Position numbers and translations under genes: made by a program
Shown here: piece by piece, positions 1 through 7,013 of the stretch
Position numbering within the stretch: position 1 is the first letter of the stretch
Layout: each line of letters begins with the position of its first letter
The notes under the pieces: generated by a model
What the model was told of the DNA's origin: nothing
What the model saw: the letters and a program-made list of their open reading frames with translations, nothing else
The model's database searches: none
Source of the DNA: an uncultured bacterium
GTDB taxonomy: Bacteria; Desulfobacterota; Desulfovibrionia; Desulfovibrionales; Desulfovibrionaceae
NCBI GenBank assembly: GCA_905214305.1
Contig: CAJMLK010000066.1
Span: 1-15,678, forward strand
Length of the DNA: 15,678 bases
Direction: 5' to 3'

Positions 1-8
1 TGCCTTCT

Positions 9-90
9 CGCATTTCGTGGCAAGGATTTTCAAGAAAATCCTTGCAGAGCAGTTATCCCGGGGAGGGGTTGCCCCTCCCCCGCATTTCGT
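9..90. repeat. Palindromic block bounded by 10-bp direct repeats, upstream of ackA
   Basis: CGCATTTCGT occurs at 9-18 and again exactly at 81-90. Between the copies lie two near-perfect inverted repeats. The first has 12-bp arms (20-31 and 34-45, AT-rich, 2-base centre). The second has 9-bp arms, GGGGAGGGG at 60-68 and CCCCTCCCC at 72-80, with loop TTG. Neither is followed by a T-run on the plus strand, so they do not look like ordinary intrinsic terminators. The block ends about 20 bases before the ackA start codon. It may be a small mobile or REP-like element with a target duplication, or a leader structure that affects ackA expression; the sequence alone does not decide. Confidence 0.6.
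42..57 (+). repeat. Copy 1 of short intergenic motif TTGC(C)AGAGCAGTTATC
   Basis: TTGCAGAGCAGTTATC here matches TTGCCAGAGCAGTTATC at 5503-5519 apart from one missing C, and the first part recurs at 15626-15637. The preceding bases are also alike at the first two sites (an A-rich then T/C-rich run). All three are outside genes. Its left end overlaps the right arm of the 20-45 palindrome. Confidence 0.5.
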
Positions 91-110
91 CAACAAGGAA
101 AGGAAGACAC

Positions 111-1322
111 ATGAAAATCCTGGTCATCAACGCGGGCTCTTCGTCCTGCAAGTATCAACTGCTGGAAATGGACACCCACGCCGTTCTCTGCACCGGCATT
201 GCCGAACGCATCGGACAGGGCGAAGGCCGTCTGACCCACAAGATCGCCCCCGATACGGACAAAGAAGAAAAAATCGTCCAGACCGCGCACTTTCCCACCC
301 ATGTGCAGGCGATGGAAATGGTCATTGCCCTGCTCACCGATGCTGAAAAAGGCGTCATCAAGGACAAGAGCGAAATTGCGGGCATCGGCCACCGTGTACT
401 GCATGGCGGCGAAGCCGTCAGCGATCCCGTGCTGGTAGACGAACGCGTGAAAAACATCGTGCGCGAATGCGCCGTGCTTGGCCCCCTGCACAACCCCGCC
501 AACCTCATGGGCATTGAAGTGGCTGAAAAGCTCTTCCCCGGCGTGCCCAACGTGGCGGTGTTTGATACGGAATTCGGCATGGGCATGCCCAAGGAAGCCT
601 TCATGTACGCCCTGCCCTACGAGCTGTATGAAGACCTGCGCATCCGCCGTTACGGCTTCCACGGCACTTCGCACAAGTACATCGCGGGCGCTACTGCCAA
701 GTACCTCGGCAAGCCCCTGAACGAACTGCGCTCCATCACCATGCACCTTGGCAACGGCTCGTCCATGAGCTGCGTGCGCGACGGCAAGTGCTTTGACACC
801 AGCATGGGCCTGACCCCCCTTGAAGGTCTCATCATGGGAACCCGCTGCGGCAGCATCGACCCCGCCATTGTGCCTTTTGTCATGGAAAAGAAGGGCCTTT
901 CCCCCGAGCAGGTGGACACCCTGATGAACAAGCAGTCCGGGCTGCTGGGCCTGTGCGGCCACACCGACATGCGCGACGTGCATGCCGAAGTGGAAAAGGG
1001 CAACGACCGTGCTGCTCTGGCCCTCAAGATGCTGGTTCGCAGCATCAAGAAAACCCTTGGCTCCTACTACTTTCTGCTGGACGGCAAGGTGGACGCGCTG
1101 GTCTTTACCGCCGGTATCGGCGAGAATGACGATATCGTGCGTGCCCAGGTATGCGCCGGGCTTGAAAACCTCGGCATCAGGATTGACGCCAGCGAAAACG
1201 GAACCCGCAAGGGCGGCGCGCGTGCCATCTCCACGCCCGACAGCTCCATCCCCGTGCTGATCATTCCCACCAATGAAGAACTTCAGATAGCCATGGCTAC
1301 GGTCGAAGTGCTGGGCAAATAA
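111..1322 (+). CDS. ackA: Acetate kinase
   Basis: Cytoplasmic enzyme that interconverts acetyl phosphate plus ADP and acetate plus ATP, the substrate-level phosphorylation step of the Pta-AckA pathway. The protein is 403 aa, normal for the family (about 400). The N-terminal phosphate-binding signature NAGSSSCK is at residues 7-14. Other conserved stretches are GHRVLHGG (93-100), GPLHNPANL (124-132), RRYGFHGTSH (179-188), GTRCGSIDPA and, near the end, PTNEELQIA with the conserved Glu. ATG 111 was chosen because the alignment starts at MKILVINAGSS and AAGGAAAGGA lies just upstream; an upstream in-frame start at 42 would run through the palindromes. One oddity is FDTEFGMGMP (151-160), where most acetate kinases have a His-Gln before TMP; the catalytic-region Asp152 is kept. 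A pta gene is often adjacent but would lie outside the window. A repeat and a strong terminator follow. Confidence 0.96.
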   Translation: MKILVINAGSSSCKYQLLEMDTHAVLCTGIAERIGQGEGRLTHKIAPDTDKEEKIVQTAHFPTHVQAMEMVIALLTDAEKGVIKDKSEIAGIGHRVLHGGEAVSDPVLVDERVKNIVRECAVLGPLHNPANLMGIEVAEKLFPGVPNVAVFDTEFGMGMPKEAFMYALPYELYEDLRIRRYGFHGTSHKYIAGATAKYLGKPLNELRSITMHLGNGSSMSCVRDGKCFDTSMGLTPLEGLIMGTRCGSIDPAIVPFVMEKKGLSPEQVDTLMNKQSGLLGLCGHTDMRDVHAEVEKGNDRAALALKMLVRSIKKTLGSYYFLLDGKVDALVFTAGIGENDDIVRAQVCAGLENLGIRIDASENGTRKGGARAISTPDSSIPVLIIPTNEELQIAMATVEVLGK

Positions 1323-1326
1323 AGCA

Positions 1327-1373
1327 GTTTCACTTTGAAATTGCTCTGACGGCTGCGTGAGCAGCCGCCCGCC
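1327..1373 (-). repeat. Dispersed 47-bp repeat, copy A (inverted relative to copy B)
   Basis: The reverse complement of 1327-1373 matches 13981-14027 at 44 of 47 positions without gaps. It contains two hairpins: GGCTGC-GTGA-GCAGCC (1351-1366), and TTTCA-CTT-TGAAA (1328-1340), extended outward by weaker pairing with GCA/TGC. It begins 4 bases after the ackA stop codon and ends before the ackA terminator, so it would be transcribed in the 3' untranslated region. Small size, palindromy and intergenic position resemble REP-type elements. Confidence 0.8.
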
Positions 1374-1405
1374 GCACCGTACCCCGGCATCCGCGCCGGA
1401 CTATG

Positions 1406-1441
1406 CAGAAGGCCGCTTGAGAAAGCGGCCTTCTGTCTTTT
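1406..1441 (+). terminator. Intrinsic terminator of ackA
   Basis: Perfect 13-bp stem, CAGAAGGCCGCTT (1406-1418) against AAGCGGCCTTCTG (1423-1435), with loop GAGA, followed by TCTTTT. The T-rich side is on the plus strand only, so it serves ackA rather than the convergent gene ending at 1501. Confidence 0.9.
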
Positions 1442-1500
1442 CAGGCATGACACGGCAGCGGCGTTTCGACACCACAGCAGGGCCGGAACCGCAAAACACC

Positions 1501-3273
1501 TTATTCCGGCAGCAGTTTTTCTTCCAGAGAGGCGTCCACCGGAACGTCCCGTGAAGCCAGCACCCTGTCTATGCGCACCGTACCCGCCGGTGCGTTGCGC
1601 ATGGGCTTGACGTGACGCACCTCCGCATACTGTATTCCGGCGCGAGCCGCGTCTTTTTGCCAGCTTTTATTGGCTGCCAGCGCGCCCGCCTCGTCCAGAG
1701 TGCGCGCCGGAACCTCCTGCCCGCCGTGAGCGCGGCGTATGATAACGTGCGATCCGGGACCGTTTTCGGCGTGCAGCCAGATATCATGCGGTGCGGCCAG
1801 TTTTCGGGCTGCCAGGTTTCCCCTGGCATCACGACCGCGCAGCAGGGCAAAACCGTCGCTGCTGATGAAAAGCTGCACATTTTTGGGCAGAGCCGCATGC
1901 ATGCCCGCGCCCCCGTCGCCGCCGGAGGGCTGAGCGCCAGCAGCCCCGGCCTCATGGCCAGCCGTCCGCCCCACGCCCAGCAGACTGTCGCGCCGGGCAA
2001 GATGGATGGCCGCCAGCTCCTGCTCAAGCGCCCTGCGCCTTTGTACCAGATGCTCCAGTCCCCGCCAGCCACGACGGGCCGTATGGAAAAAACGGGCCAT
2101 TTCCTCACGCACATTCCGGCGCGGGTCCAGCCGTATCTCACGCGCAGGGCCGTGGTCCCCTGCGTCCACCGTGACAGAGGCCGCACGGTATTCGGCGGGC
2201 CACTGCCACAGATGCGCCTGCAAGGCCAGAGCATCGGCCTGAAGCCCGGTCATGCCACGGAGTCGCCTTTCCTCTTCAACAAGCTTTTCCAGAAGCTTCG
2301 TCAGCTTGCGCCCGCGCCTGTCCAGAGGCAGGGCCGCTTCTCTGGCATTGTCTTGGGCAAGGCGCGAGAGCACAAGGTCCTGCCCCGCCCGCTCTATCGT
2401 GTGCAATACATCCGGGGCGCACGCTTCCAGTATGGATGTGCCCTCAAGACGTTCGTCAGGGGTCAGCAGGGCCGCCTGCTGCTCGCGCGCCAGCGGCCAT
2501 GCACTGATGGCCCGTATGGACAGCACGCCGCTGGACGGGCCGCACGGGCCTGCCCCTACGGCACTGCTCTCGCCGTGACGGGGCGCACCCGGCAAGTCCG
2601 CCGCATGAGGCTCGTCCCGCCTGACCGGCGCATCCGGGCCGCCCCCCGTGCCGTAGGCAAATACATCGCCGCCGCCCACGCGCAGGTCTTCAAGCAAGGC
2701 CCATTGCTCCGGTTCTTCCAGACAGGCCAGAGTGCGGCGCAGGGCCGGGGTGAGCACAGGCCAGTCGCGCCAGTTCTGCAGCGCCTGCGCCAGTTGCGCC
2801 GGTTCCGGCCAGACAGGGGCTTCCTCTTCAGGAGACTCGTCGTGCGTTAAAAAATGCAGTGAAGCGCCTTCCCGCAAGTCCAGCAGCAGCCATGTCAGGC
2901 GCGCCTCGCCATCCGGCTGTCCTGCGGCTTCTGCATTTGCTCCGGGCTGCCCGCTTTCGCCCCCGGCCAGCAGAAGCCACAGGCGCCGTTCGCAAAACCT
3001 GACCACACAGGCGCTGATGCGGTGACCCACGGCATATTTGCGCAGGCGCATGATCTGGGCAGAAGGGGCCTTGCCCGCGCTGATACGGCTGGAGCCGGAA
3101 AAACAGAACGGCTCTTTGCGGGCATAACGCAGACATATCTGGCGCTTGCTGCCGCCGCCATACCATGTGAGCACGAGAAACCCCGGAAAGGGTTCCTGCA
3201 GTTTTTCCACCCGCGCGCCGGTGAGCCGGGGTGTCAGCTCTTCACAAAAACGTCGAAAAAGATGAGCGTCCAT
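1501..3273 (-). CDS. NFACT-family protein (RqcH/Tae2/FbpA-like)
   Basis: Predicted cytoplasmic RNA- and ribosome-associated protein, 590 aa. The family includes bacterial RqcH, which binds obstructed 50S subunits and tRNA-Ala and adds C-terminal alanine tails to stalled peptides. Visible parts are: NFACT-N from residue 1 (MDAHLFRRF, then RVEKLQEP at 21-28); a helical and probably coiled-coil middle (about 305-345 and 385-430) containing LDPRRNVREEMARFF; and a C-terminal NFACT-R domain with DIWLHAENGPGSHVII at 497-512. Gly/Pro-rich insertions occur at about 105-125 and 201-250. The position equivalent to the functional Asp-Arg of RqcH appears to be Glu95-Arg96, and the GRHSN-like motif is not seen, so alanine-tailing activity is uncertain. 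ATG 3273 was chosen because family similarity begins there; no Shine-Dalgarno is visible and a terminator-like hairpin abuts it. It lies downstream of the DksA-like gene on the same strand. Confidence 0.85.
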   Translation of the reverse strand: MDAHLFRRFCEELTPRLTGARVEKLQEPFPGFLVLTWYGGGSKRQICLRYARKEPFCFSGSSRISAGKAPSAQIMRLRKYAVGHRISACVVRFCERRLWLLLAGGESGQPGANAEAAGQPDGEARLTWLLLDLREGASLHFLTHDESPEEEAPVWPEPAQLAQALQNWRDWPVLTPALRRTLACLEEPEQWALLEDLRVGGGDVFAYGTGGGPDAPVRRDEPHAADLPGAPRHGESSAVGAGPCGPSSGVLSIRAISAWPLAREQQAALLTPDERLEGTSILEACAPDVLHTIERAGQDLVLSRLAQDNAREAALPLDRRGRKLTKLLEKLVEEERRLRGMTGLQADALALQAHLWQWPAEYRAASVTVDAGDHGPAREIRLDPRRNVREEMARFFHTARRGWRGLEHLVQRRRALEQELAAIHLARRDSLLGVGRTAGHEAGAAGAQPSGGDGGAGMHAALPKNVQLFISSDGFALLRGRDARGNLAARKLAAPHDIWLHAENGPGSHVIIRRAHGGQEVPARTLDEAGALAANKSWQKDAARAGIQYAEVRHVKPMRNAPAGTVRIDRVLASRDVPVDASLEEKLLPE

Positions 3274-3280
3274 AGGTATG

Positions 3281-3301
3281 AAAAAACCCGCCGGGGGCGG
3301 G
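3281..3301 (-). terminator. Terminator-like hairpin abutting the NFACT start codon
   Basis: Reading the minus strand, CCCGCC-CCC-GGCGGG (3301 down to 3287) is followed by six Ts (3286-3281), then CATACCT and the ATG at 3273. The 6-bp GC stem plus T-run has the form of a short intrinsic terminator or attenuator. It also leaves no purine-rich ribosome binding site before the start codon. It could end a transcript from the 563-base gap upstream or modulate read-through into the NFACT gene. Confidence 0.5.
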
Positions 3302-3540
3302 AACGTTGCTGTGTCCGAAACGGAAGGACGGCCCTGCGCCGCTGCCGCAAACAGAACAAAAGAAAGAGAGGAAAAAACATGCCCGTGAGGCGCGGCCTCG
3401 AAGGGCGGCCTGCCGCGTAACCGGGCTGGAGGGAATCGCGCATTGAATCTGGCGCGCGACACGGCATGCGGCTTGCCCCGTACCGGGAGCCTCGGCTTGA
3501 CGCATGCTTCGGCCCGCAGTCCGGCCTGCCGCGCCCGCCT

Positions 3541-3586
3541 CTGACCCTGTCAGCCCCTGACCTGCCAGCCCCTGACCCTGTCAGTC
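3541..3586. repeat. Three tandem 15-base repeats
   Basis: Units begin at 3541, 3556 and 3571. The first and third both contain CTGACCCTGTCAG (3541-3553 and 3572-3584), itself an inverted repeat (CTGAC/GTCAG). The middle unit has CTGACCTGCCAG. They lie in the gap between the NFACT and DksA-like genes. Confidence 0.65.
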
Positions 3587-3642
3587 ATGACGGTCAAATT
3601 TCGGCCCGACCAGACCAAAGCCCTCGCCCGGCGAGGGCCTGA

Positions 3643-3673
3643 CCGGGCCGCGCCGTTTCGTGACGCGGCCCGG
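3643..3673. other. 10-bp GC-rich stem-loop
   Basis: CCGGGCCGCG (3643-3652) pairs perfectly with CGCGGCCCGG (3664-3673) around an 11-base loop. No T-run follows on either strand, so it is not a standard terminator. It lies next to a second hairpin (3620-3638), giving a compact structured segment. Confidence 0.55.
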
Positions 3674-3687
3674 AAGGCAAACGGTTT

Positions 3688-3703
3688 TATACAGGCGTGT
3701 ATA
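3688..3703. promoter_or_regulatory. Operator-like palindrome TATACAGGCGTGTATA
   Basis: Perfect 6-bp arms (TATACA/TGTATA) around GGCG, in an AT-rich patch of a GC-rich gap. The form fits a dimeric repressor site, and a -10-like TATAAA overlaps it on the minus strand. It is about 415 bases upstream of the NFACT start codon. No regulator is identified. Confidence 0.3.
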
Positions 3704-3836
3704 ACAATATCACTCAAACACGGCAGCAAGGCTGTCACAGGCAGGCCGCACTCAACCGCATTCCCGCGAGGGCCTCCCCAAAGGGCGTGCCGGACACGGG
3801 ACTCAGCGGCCAGCGGCGGGCCTGTACCAAAGCTGC

Positions 3837-4199
3837 CTAGTCTCCTCTGAGGTGTTCGTCTTCTTCCTGCTTGGCCTTGCAGTTGATGCAAAGTCTGGTC
3901 ACAGGGCGGGCCTTAAGGCGCGGAATGCTGATATCATCACCGCAATCTTCGCAGATGCCATAGGTTCCATCATCTATACGGGTCAATGCGGCCTGAATCT
4001 TACGGATAAGGCGCCGTTCCCGGTCACGAATACGCAGGGTAAAAGCGCGATCGGATTCGGCAGTGGCCCTGTCGGCAGGGTCAGCGAACACTTCGTTGCT
4101 GTCAGTCAGCTCTTCAATGGTGCTGTCGCCCTTCTGCTGGGCTTCTTCAAGCATACCTGAAAGAAGTTTACGGAAATATTCCAAATCCTTGTGATCCAT
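3837..4199 (-). CDS. DksA/TraR-family zinc-finger protein
   Basis: Predicted RNA polymerase secondary-channel regulator that would act with or like ppGpp on promoter choice. The protein is 120 aa, shorter than E. coli DksA (151 aa) but typical of DksA-like proteins outside gammaproteobacteria. Residues 1-75 are mostly helical and should form the coiled coil. DPADRA at 40-45 matches the DxxDxA coiled-coil-tip motif needed for DksA activity. The four-cysteine zinc finger is complete (Cys83, Cys86, Cys104, Cys107). ATG 4199 was chosen because GGAGG lies 5 bases upstream (CCGGAGGATTACATG) and the frame upstream has no family similarity. The upstream minus-strand gene ends 133 bases away; a candidate promoter lies between them. 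Whether it is the main housekeeping DksA or a paralogue cannot be told from this window. Confidence 0.9.
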   Translation of the reverse strand: MDHKDLEYFRKLLSGMLEEAQQKGDSTIEELTDSNEVFADPADRATAESDRAFTLRIRDRERRLIRKIQAALTRIDDGTYGICEDCGDDISIPRLKARPVTRLCINCKAKQEEDEHLRGD

Positions 4200-4257
4200 G
4201 TAATCCTCCGGCGGACGCCGCTGGGGGCGTAAACACATACTATTAACGCAATGGACC

Positions 4258-4286
4258 CCTATATCTTCAAGCGAAGACTTTGTAAA
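4258..4286 (-). promoter_or_regulatory. Candidate sigma-70-type promoter of the DksA-like gene
   Basis: On the minus strand TTTACA (4286-4281) and TATAGG (4263-4258) are separated by exactly 17 bases. The -35 matches consensus at 5 of 6 positions and the -10 at 4 of 6. The -10 lies about 60 bases upstream of the ATG at 4199. Confidence 0.4.
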
Positions 4287-4332
4287 GACGTCTCCCAACC
4301 TTTGTCGACAGGTGTCGCAACAGTGACACGTC

Positions 4333-5445
4333 TTAATTTTCCGTAATATTCCGATCCGTTACACGACCATTCGGCATGGCCGCAAACCTTTCTCTGGCTT
4401 CTGCCCTGATGACGGCCTTCACATCATCCCAGGGTGTTTCTCCCCAGGCATCACCCAGGCGTTGCGCCACAACATCCAGATCAAGCGCATTCTCGTCCTC
4501 CATTCCCTGCCGTGCCCGCACAGCAACCTCACCGCCCTGAGCCACGGCCTTCGGCGCGTAGGAAGCCGCATGCGCGGCAGCGCTTTCAAGCACATGGCGC
4601 GGCCATTCCGCACCGTTACGCGCCAGAGCCATAGGCCCTGCCAGATCACGCAGGCGCAGCAACAGGTCGCCGGGCCGAACCGCAGCGGCCAGCTTGTCAT
4701 TGTCGGCACTGTTGCGGCCGATGCACAGCCAGTAGTGCCGCCCGTCCTCATGATGCCAGAACTGGCGGCCCAGATTGGCAAGGGCAAAATCATCGCCCGA
4801 GGCTTCGGGCAGCAGGTTCAGCACCGTCCAGTAGCGGCGGGCATTTTCTTTTTCCGTCAGGCGGCAGCCGCCGCCGGGAGTGGGAATCTCCGTGATGCCG
4901 AGTTCCGCCGCCAGATCAAGCTGATCGCGCCTTCCCCGGCCAGAAAAACTCAAAAGCCGTGTGCGGTCCACAAGGCCGCTTTCTTCCATCTGCGTGGGTG
5001 GCAGATGCGTGGCTGAAAGGGGCCGCAGCAGTATGCCGCCCACGCCCGCATCACGCATGATCAGGTGCAGGGTGTCGCGACGCTGCGACATGGGCCGCTG
5101 GCCCAGCACCTCGCCTGTGGCAAGACCGGCTGCCCCTACGGCTTCCATATATTTTCGTGCCTGACGCAAAAGAAGAATCTTGCAGTCAACACAGGGATTC
5201 ATGACCTTGCCAAAGCCGTGCTCCGGACGCTGCCGCAGCATGGCCGCAAAGTCTTCGCTTACGTCACGGCTGACAATGTCCAGACCGTAAATCTTGTGCC
5301 AGTAAGGCACAGCCTTGGCCGAACCGAAAAAGGGCGTGACAAAATGCAGACAACGCACAGAAAGGCCTTGTCGTTCCAGAACCTTGGCCGCCAGGATGCT
5401 GTCCAGACCGCCGGAAAACAGCGCGATAATATCAGGTGTGCTCAT
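4333..5445 (-). CDS. PP-loop tRNA-thiolation-like enzyme fused to an NFACT-R-like domain
   Basis: Predicted cytoplasmic RNA sulfur transferase, 370 aa. The N-terminal PP-loop ATPase carries SGGLDS at 11-16, which in MnmA/ThiI-type enzymes adenylates the uridine to be thiolated. NPCVDCK (83-89, Cys85 and Cys88) and PGGGC (190-194, Cys194) give three cysteines, which in related enzymes are catalytic or hold an iron-sulfur cluster. The C-terminal part, about 205-312 (HYWLCIGRN, then PGDLLLRLRDLAGPMAL), resembles the NFACT-R-type RNA-binding domain known in fusions with such enzymes. No THUMP or rhodanese domain is seen, so it is not canonical ThiI. ATG 5445 was preferred because the fold starts at DIIALFSGG; a GTG at 5493 would add 16 residues, and neither has a strong Shine-Dalgarno. 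Gene databases may label such proteins as methylaminomethyl-2-thiouridylate methyltransferase, an old misnomer. The exact RNA target is unknown. Confidence 0.8.
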   Translation of the reverse strand: MSTPDIIALFSGGLDSILAAKVLERQGLSVRCLHFVTPFFGSAKAVPYWHKIYGLDIVSRDVSEDFAAMLRQRPEHGFGKVMNPCVDCKILLLRQARKYMEAVGAAGLATGEVLGQRPMSQRRDTLHLIMRDAGVGGILLRPLSATHLPPTQMEESGLVDRTRLLSFSGRGRRDQLDLAAELGITEIPTPGGGCRLTEKENARRYWTVLNLLPEASGDDFALANLGRQFWHHEDGRHYWLCIGRNSADNDKLAAAVRPGDLLLRLRDLAGPMALARNGAEWPRHVLESAAAHAASYAPKAVAQGGEVAVRARQGMEDENALDLDVVAQRLGDAWGETPWDDVKAVIRAEARERFAAMPNGRVTDRNITEN

Positions 5446-5502
5446 GCCGCGCTTGTATGCCAGACAAGGCGCACTGCGCAAGAGGCGAACCACGAAATTT
5501 TC

Positions 5503-5519
5503 TTGCCAGAGCAGTTATC
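5503..5519 (+). repeat. Copy 2 of short intergenic motif TTGCCAGAGCAGTTATC
   Basis: Matches the motif at 42-57 except for one base, and shares its first 12 bases with 15626-15637. It lies in the probable 5' leader of the PP-loop gene, just beyond an AT-rich -10-like patch. Confidence 0.5.
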
Positions 5520-5726
5520 AGGAATTATATTTAACAGACAACAAGCACCGGCAGCTCACGGGACTGCGCTGGCAGCCTTGGAACAGCGCAGGCCGCGCAG
5601 GCTTTGGTTCCAGCCCGTCAACCATGCTCTCGCATGTCGGCCCGGCAATGCCATGAAGGGCCTTGCGCGGCGACGACCGGACAGGCTGCGGCACTGTGAC
5701 CGGCTGACGGCCAAGGCCCCGCGCAT

Positions 5727-5755
5727 TTGCCTTGCCCCTCGCCCTTTGCTATAAT
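5727..5755 (+). promoter_or_regulatory. Sigma-70-type promoter of recA
   Basis: TTGCCT (5727-5732), a 17-base spacer and a perfect TATAAT (5750-5755) lie about 40 bases upstream of the recA ATG. This is the best promoter in the window. No palindromic SOS box overlapping it is evident. Confidence 0.75.
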
Positions 5756-5793
5756 CATGCGCTTGAAGATATCTTTACCCGGAGCATAAAATC

Positions 5794-6873
<1,080 letters not shown>

Positions 6874-6883
6874 CGTTTTCCGG

Positions 6884-6927
6884 CAGACCCGTTCGCCGCA
6901 TGCTCATGGCAGCGGCCAACGGGTCTG
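6884..6927 (+). other. Long stem-loop between recA and alaS
   Basis: CAGACCCGTT (6884-6893) pairs with AACGGGTCTG (6918-6927). After one C-C mismatch, GCCGC (6895-6899) pairs with GCGGC (6912-6916), leaving a 12-base loop. It begins 11 bases after the recA stop codon. No T-run follows, so it may be a partial or Rho-assisted terminator, an RNA-processing site or an mRNA stabiliser separating recA from alaS expression. Confidence 0.55.
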
Positions 6928-7013
6928 CGCCGTGGACAGTTGCTTCAATGACCAGAAAGGCCGCACGCCTGCAAGGCACGGCCCGTACCGCGCAGCCCTC
7001 ATCAGGAGCCAGT

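Larger units (their letters stand above)
3274..3836. other. 563-base gap with no convincing gene, rich in hairpins
   Basis: No reading frame here resembles a known protein. Visible structures are: three tandem 15-base units (3541-3586); an 8-bp hairpin, GCCCTCGC-CCG-GCGAGGGC (3620-3638); a 10-bp hairpin (3643-3652 with 3664-3673); and the palindrome TATACAGGCGTGTATA (3688-3703). A 13-codon plus-strand frame (3379-3420) has GAGAGG 8-13 bases before its ATG but no supporting similarity. On the minus strand TATAAA at 3691-3686 could be a weak -10, but the nearest TTGAGT is 20 bases away. I searched by eye for tmRNA, RNase P RNA and SRP RNA signatures and saw none. Confidence 0.5.
5446..5793. other. 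Divergent intergenic region between the PP-loop gene and recA
   Basis: The 348 bases separate divergent genes. Near the minus-strand gene lie a short repeat copy (5503-5519) and an AT-rich patch with TATAAT on the minus strand (5529-5524), without a good -35 at 17 bases. Near recA is a good plus-strand promoter (5727-5755). An 8-bp inverted repeat, GGGCCTTG (5658-5665) and CAAGGCCC (5712-5719), spans part of the middle. I see no convincing gene and no clear LexA-type operator. Confidence 0.5.

Noticed and set aside
1612..2850. 412-codon plus-strand frame opposite the NFACT gene
   Set aside because: The translation is Arg/Pro/Gln-rich without domains, and the minus-strand frame has clear NFACT-N and NFACT-R motifs.
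3302..3690. Known housekeeping RNA (tmRNA, RNase P RNA, SRP RNA) on the minus strand
   Set aside because: None of the conserved sequence blocks expected for these RNAs could be found by eye on either strand; only generic hairpins were seen.
5065..5754. 229-codon plus-strand frame running into the recA leader
   Set aside because: Overlaps the PP-loop gene in antisense and ends at the recA promoter; composition is arbitrary and no similarity is evident.
5640..5793. LexA/SOS box in front of recA
   Set aside because: ACTGTGACCGG and similar fragments near 5693 lack a matching second half-site at a proper spacing, and nothing palindromic overlaps the promoter.
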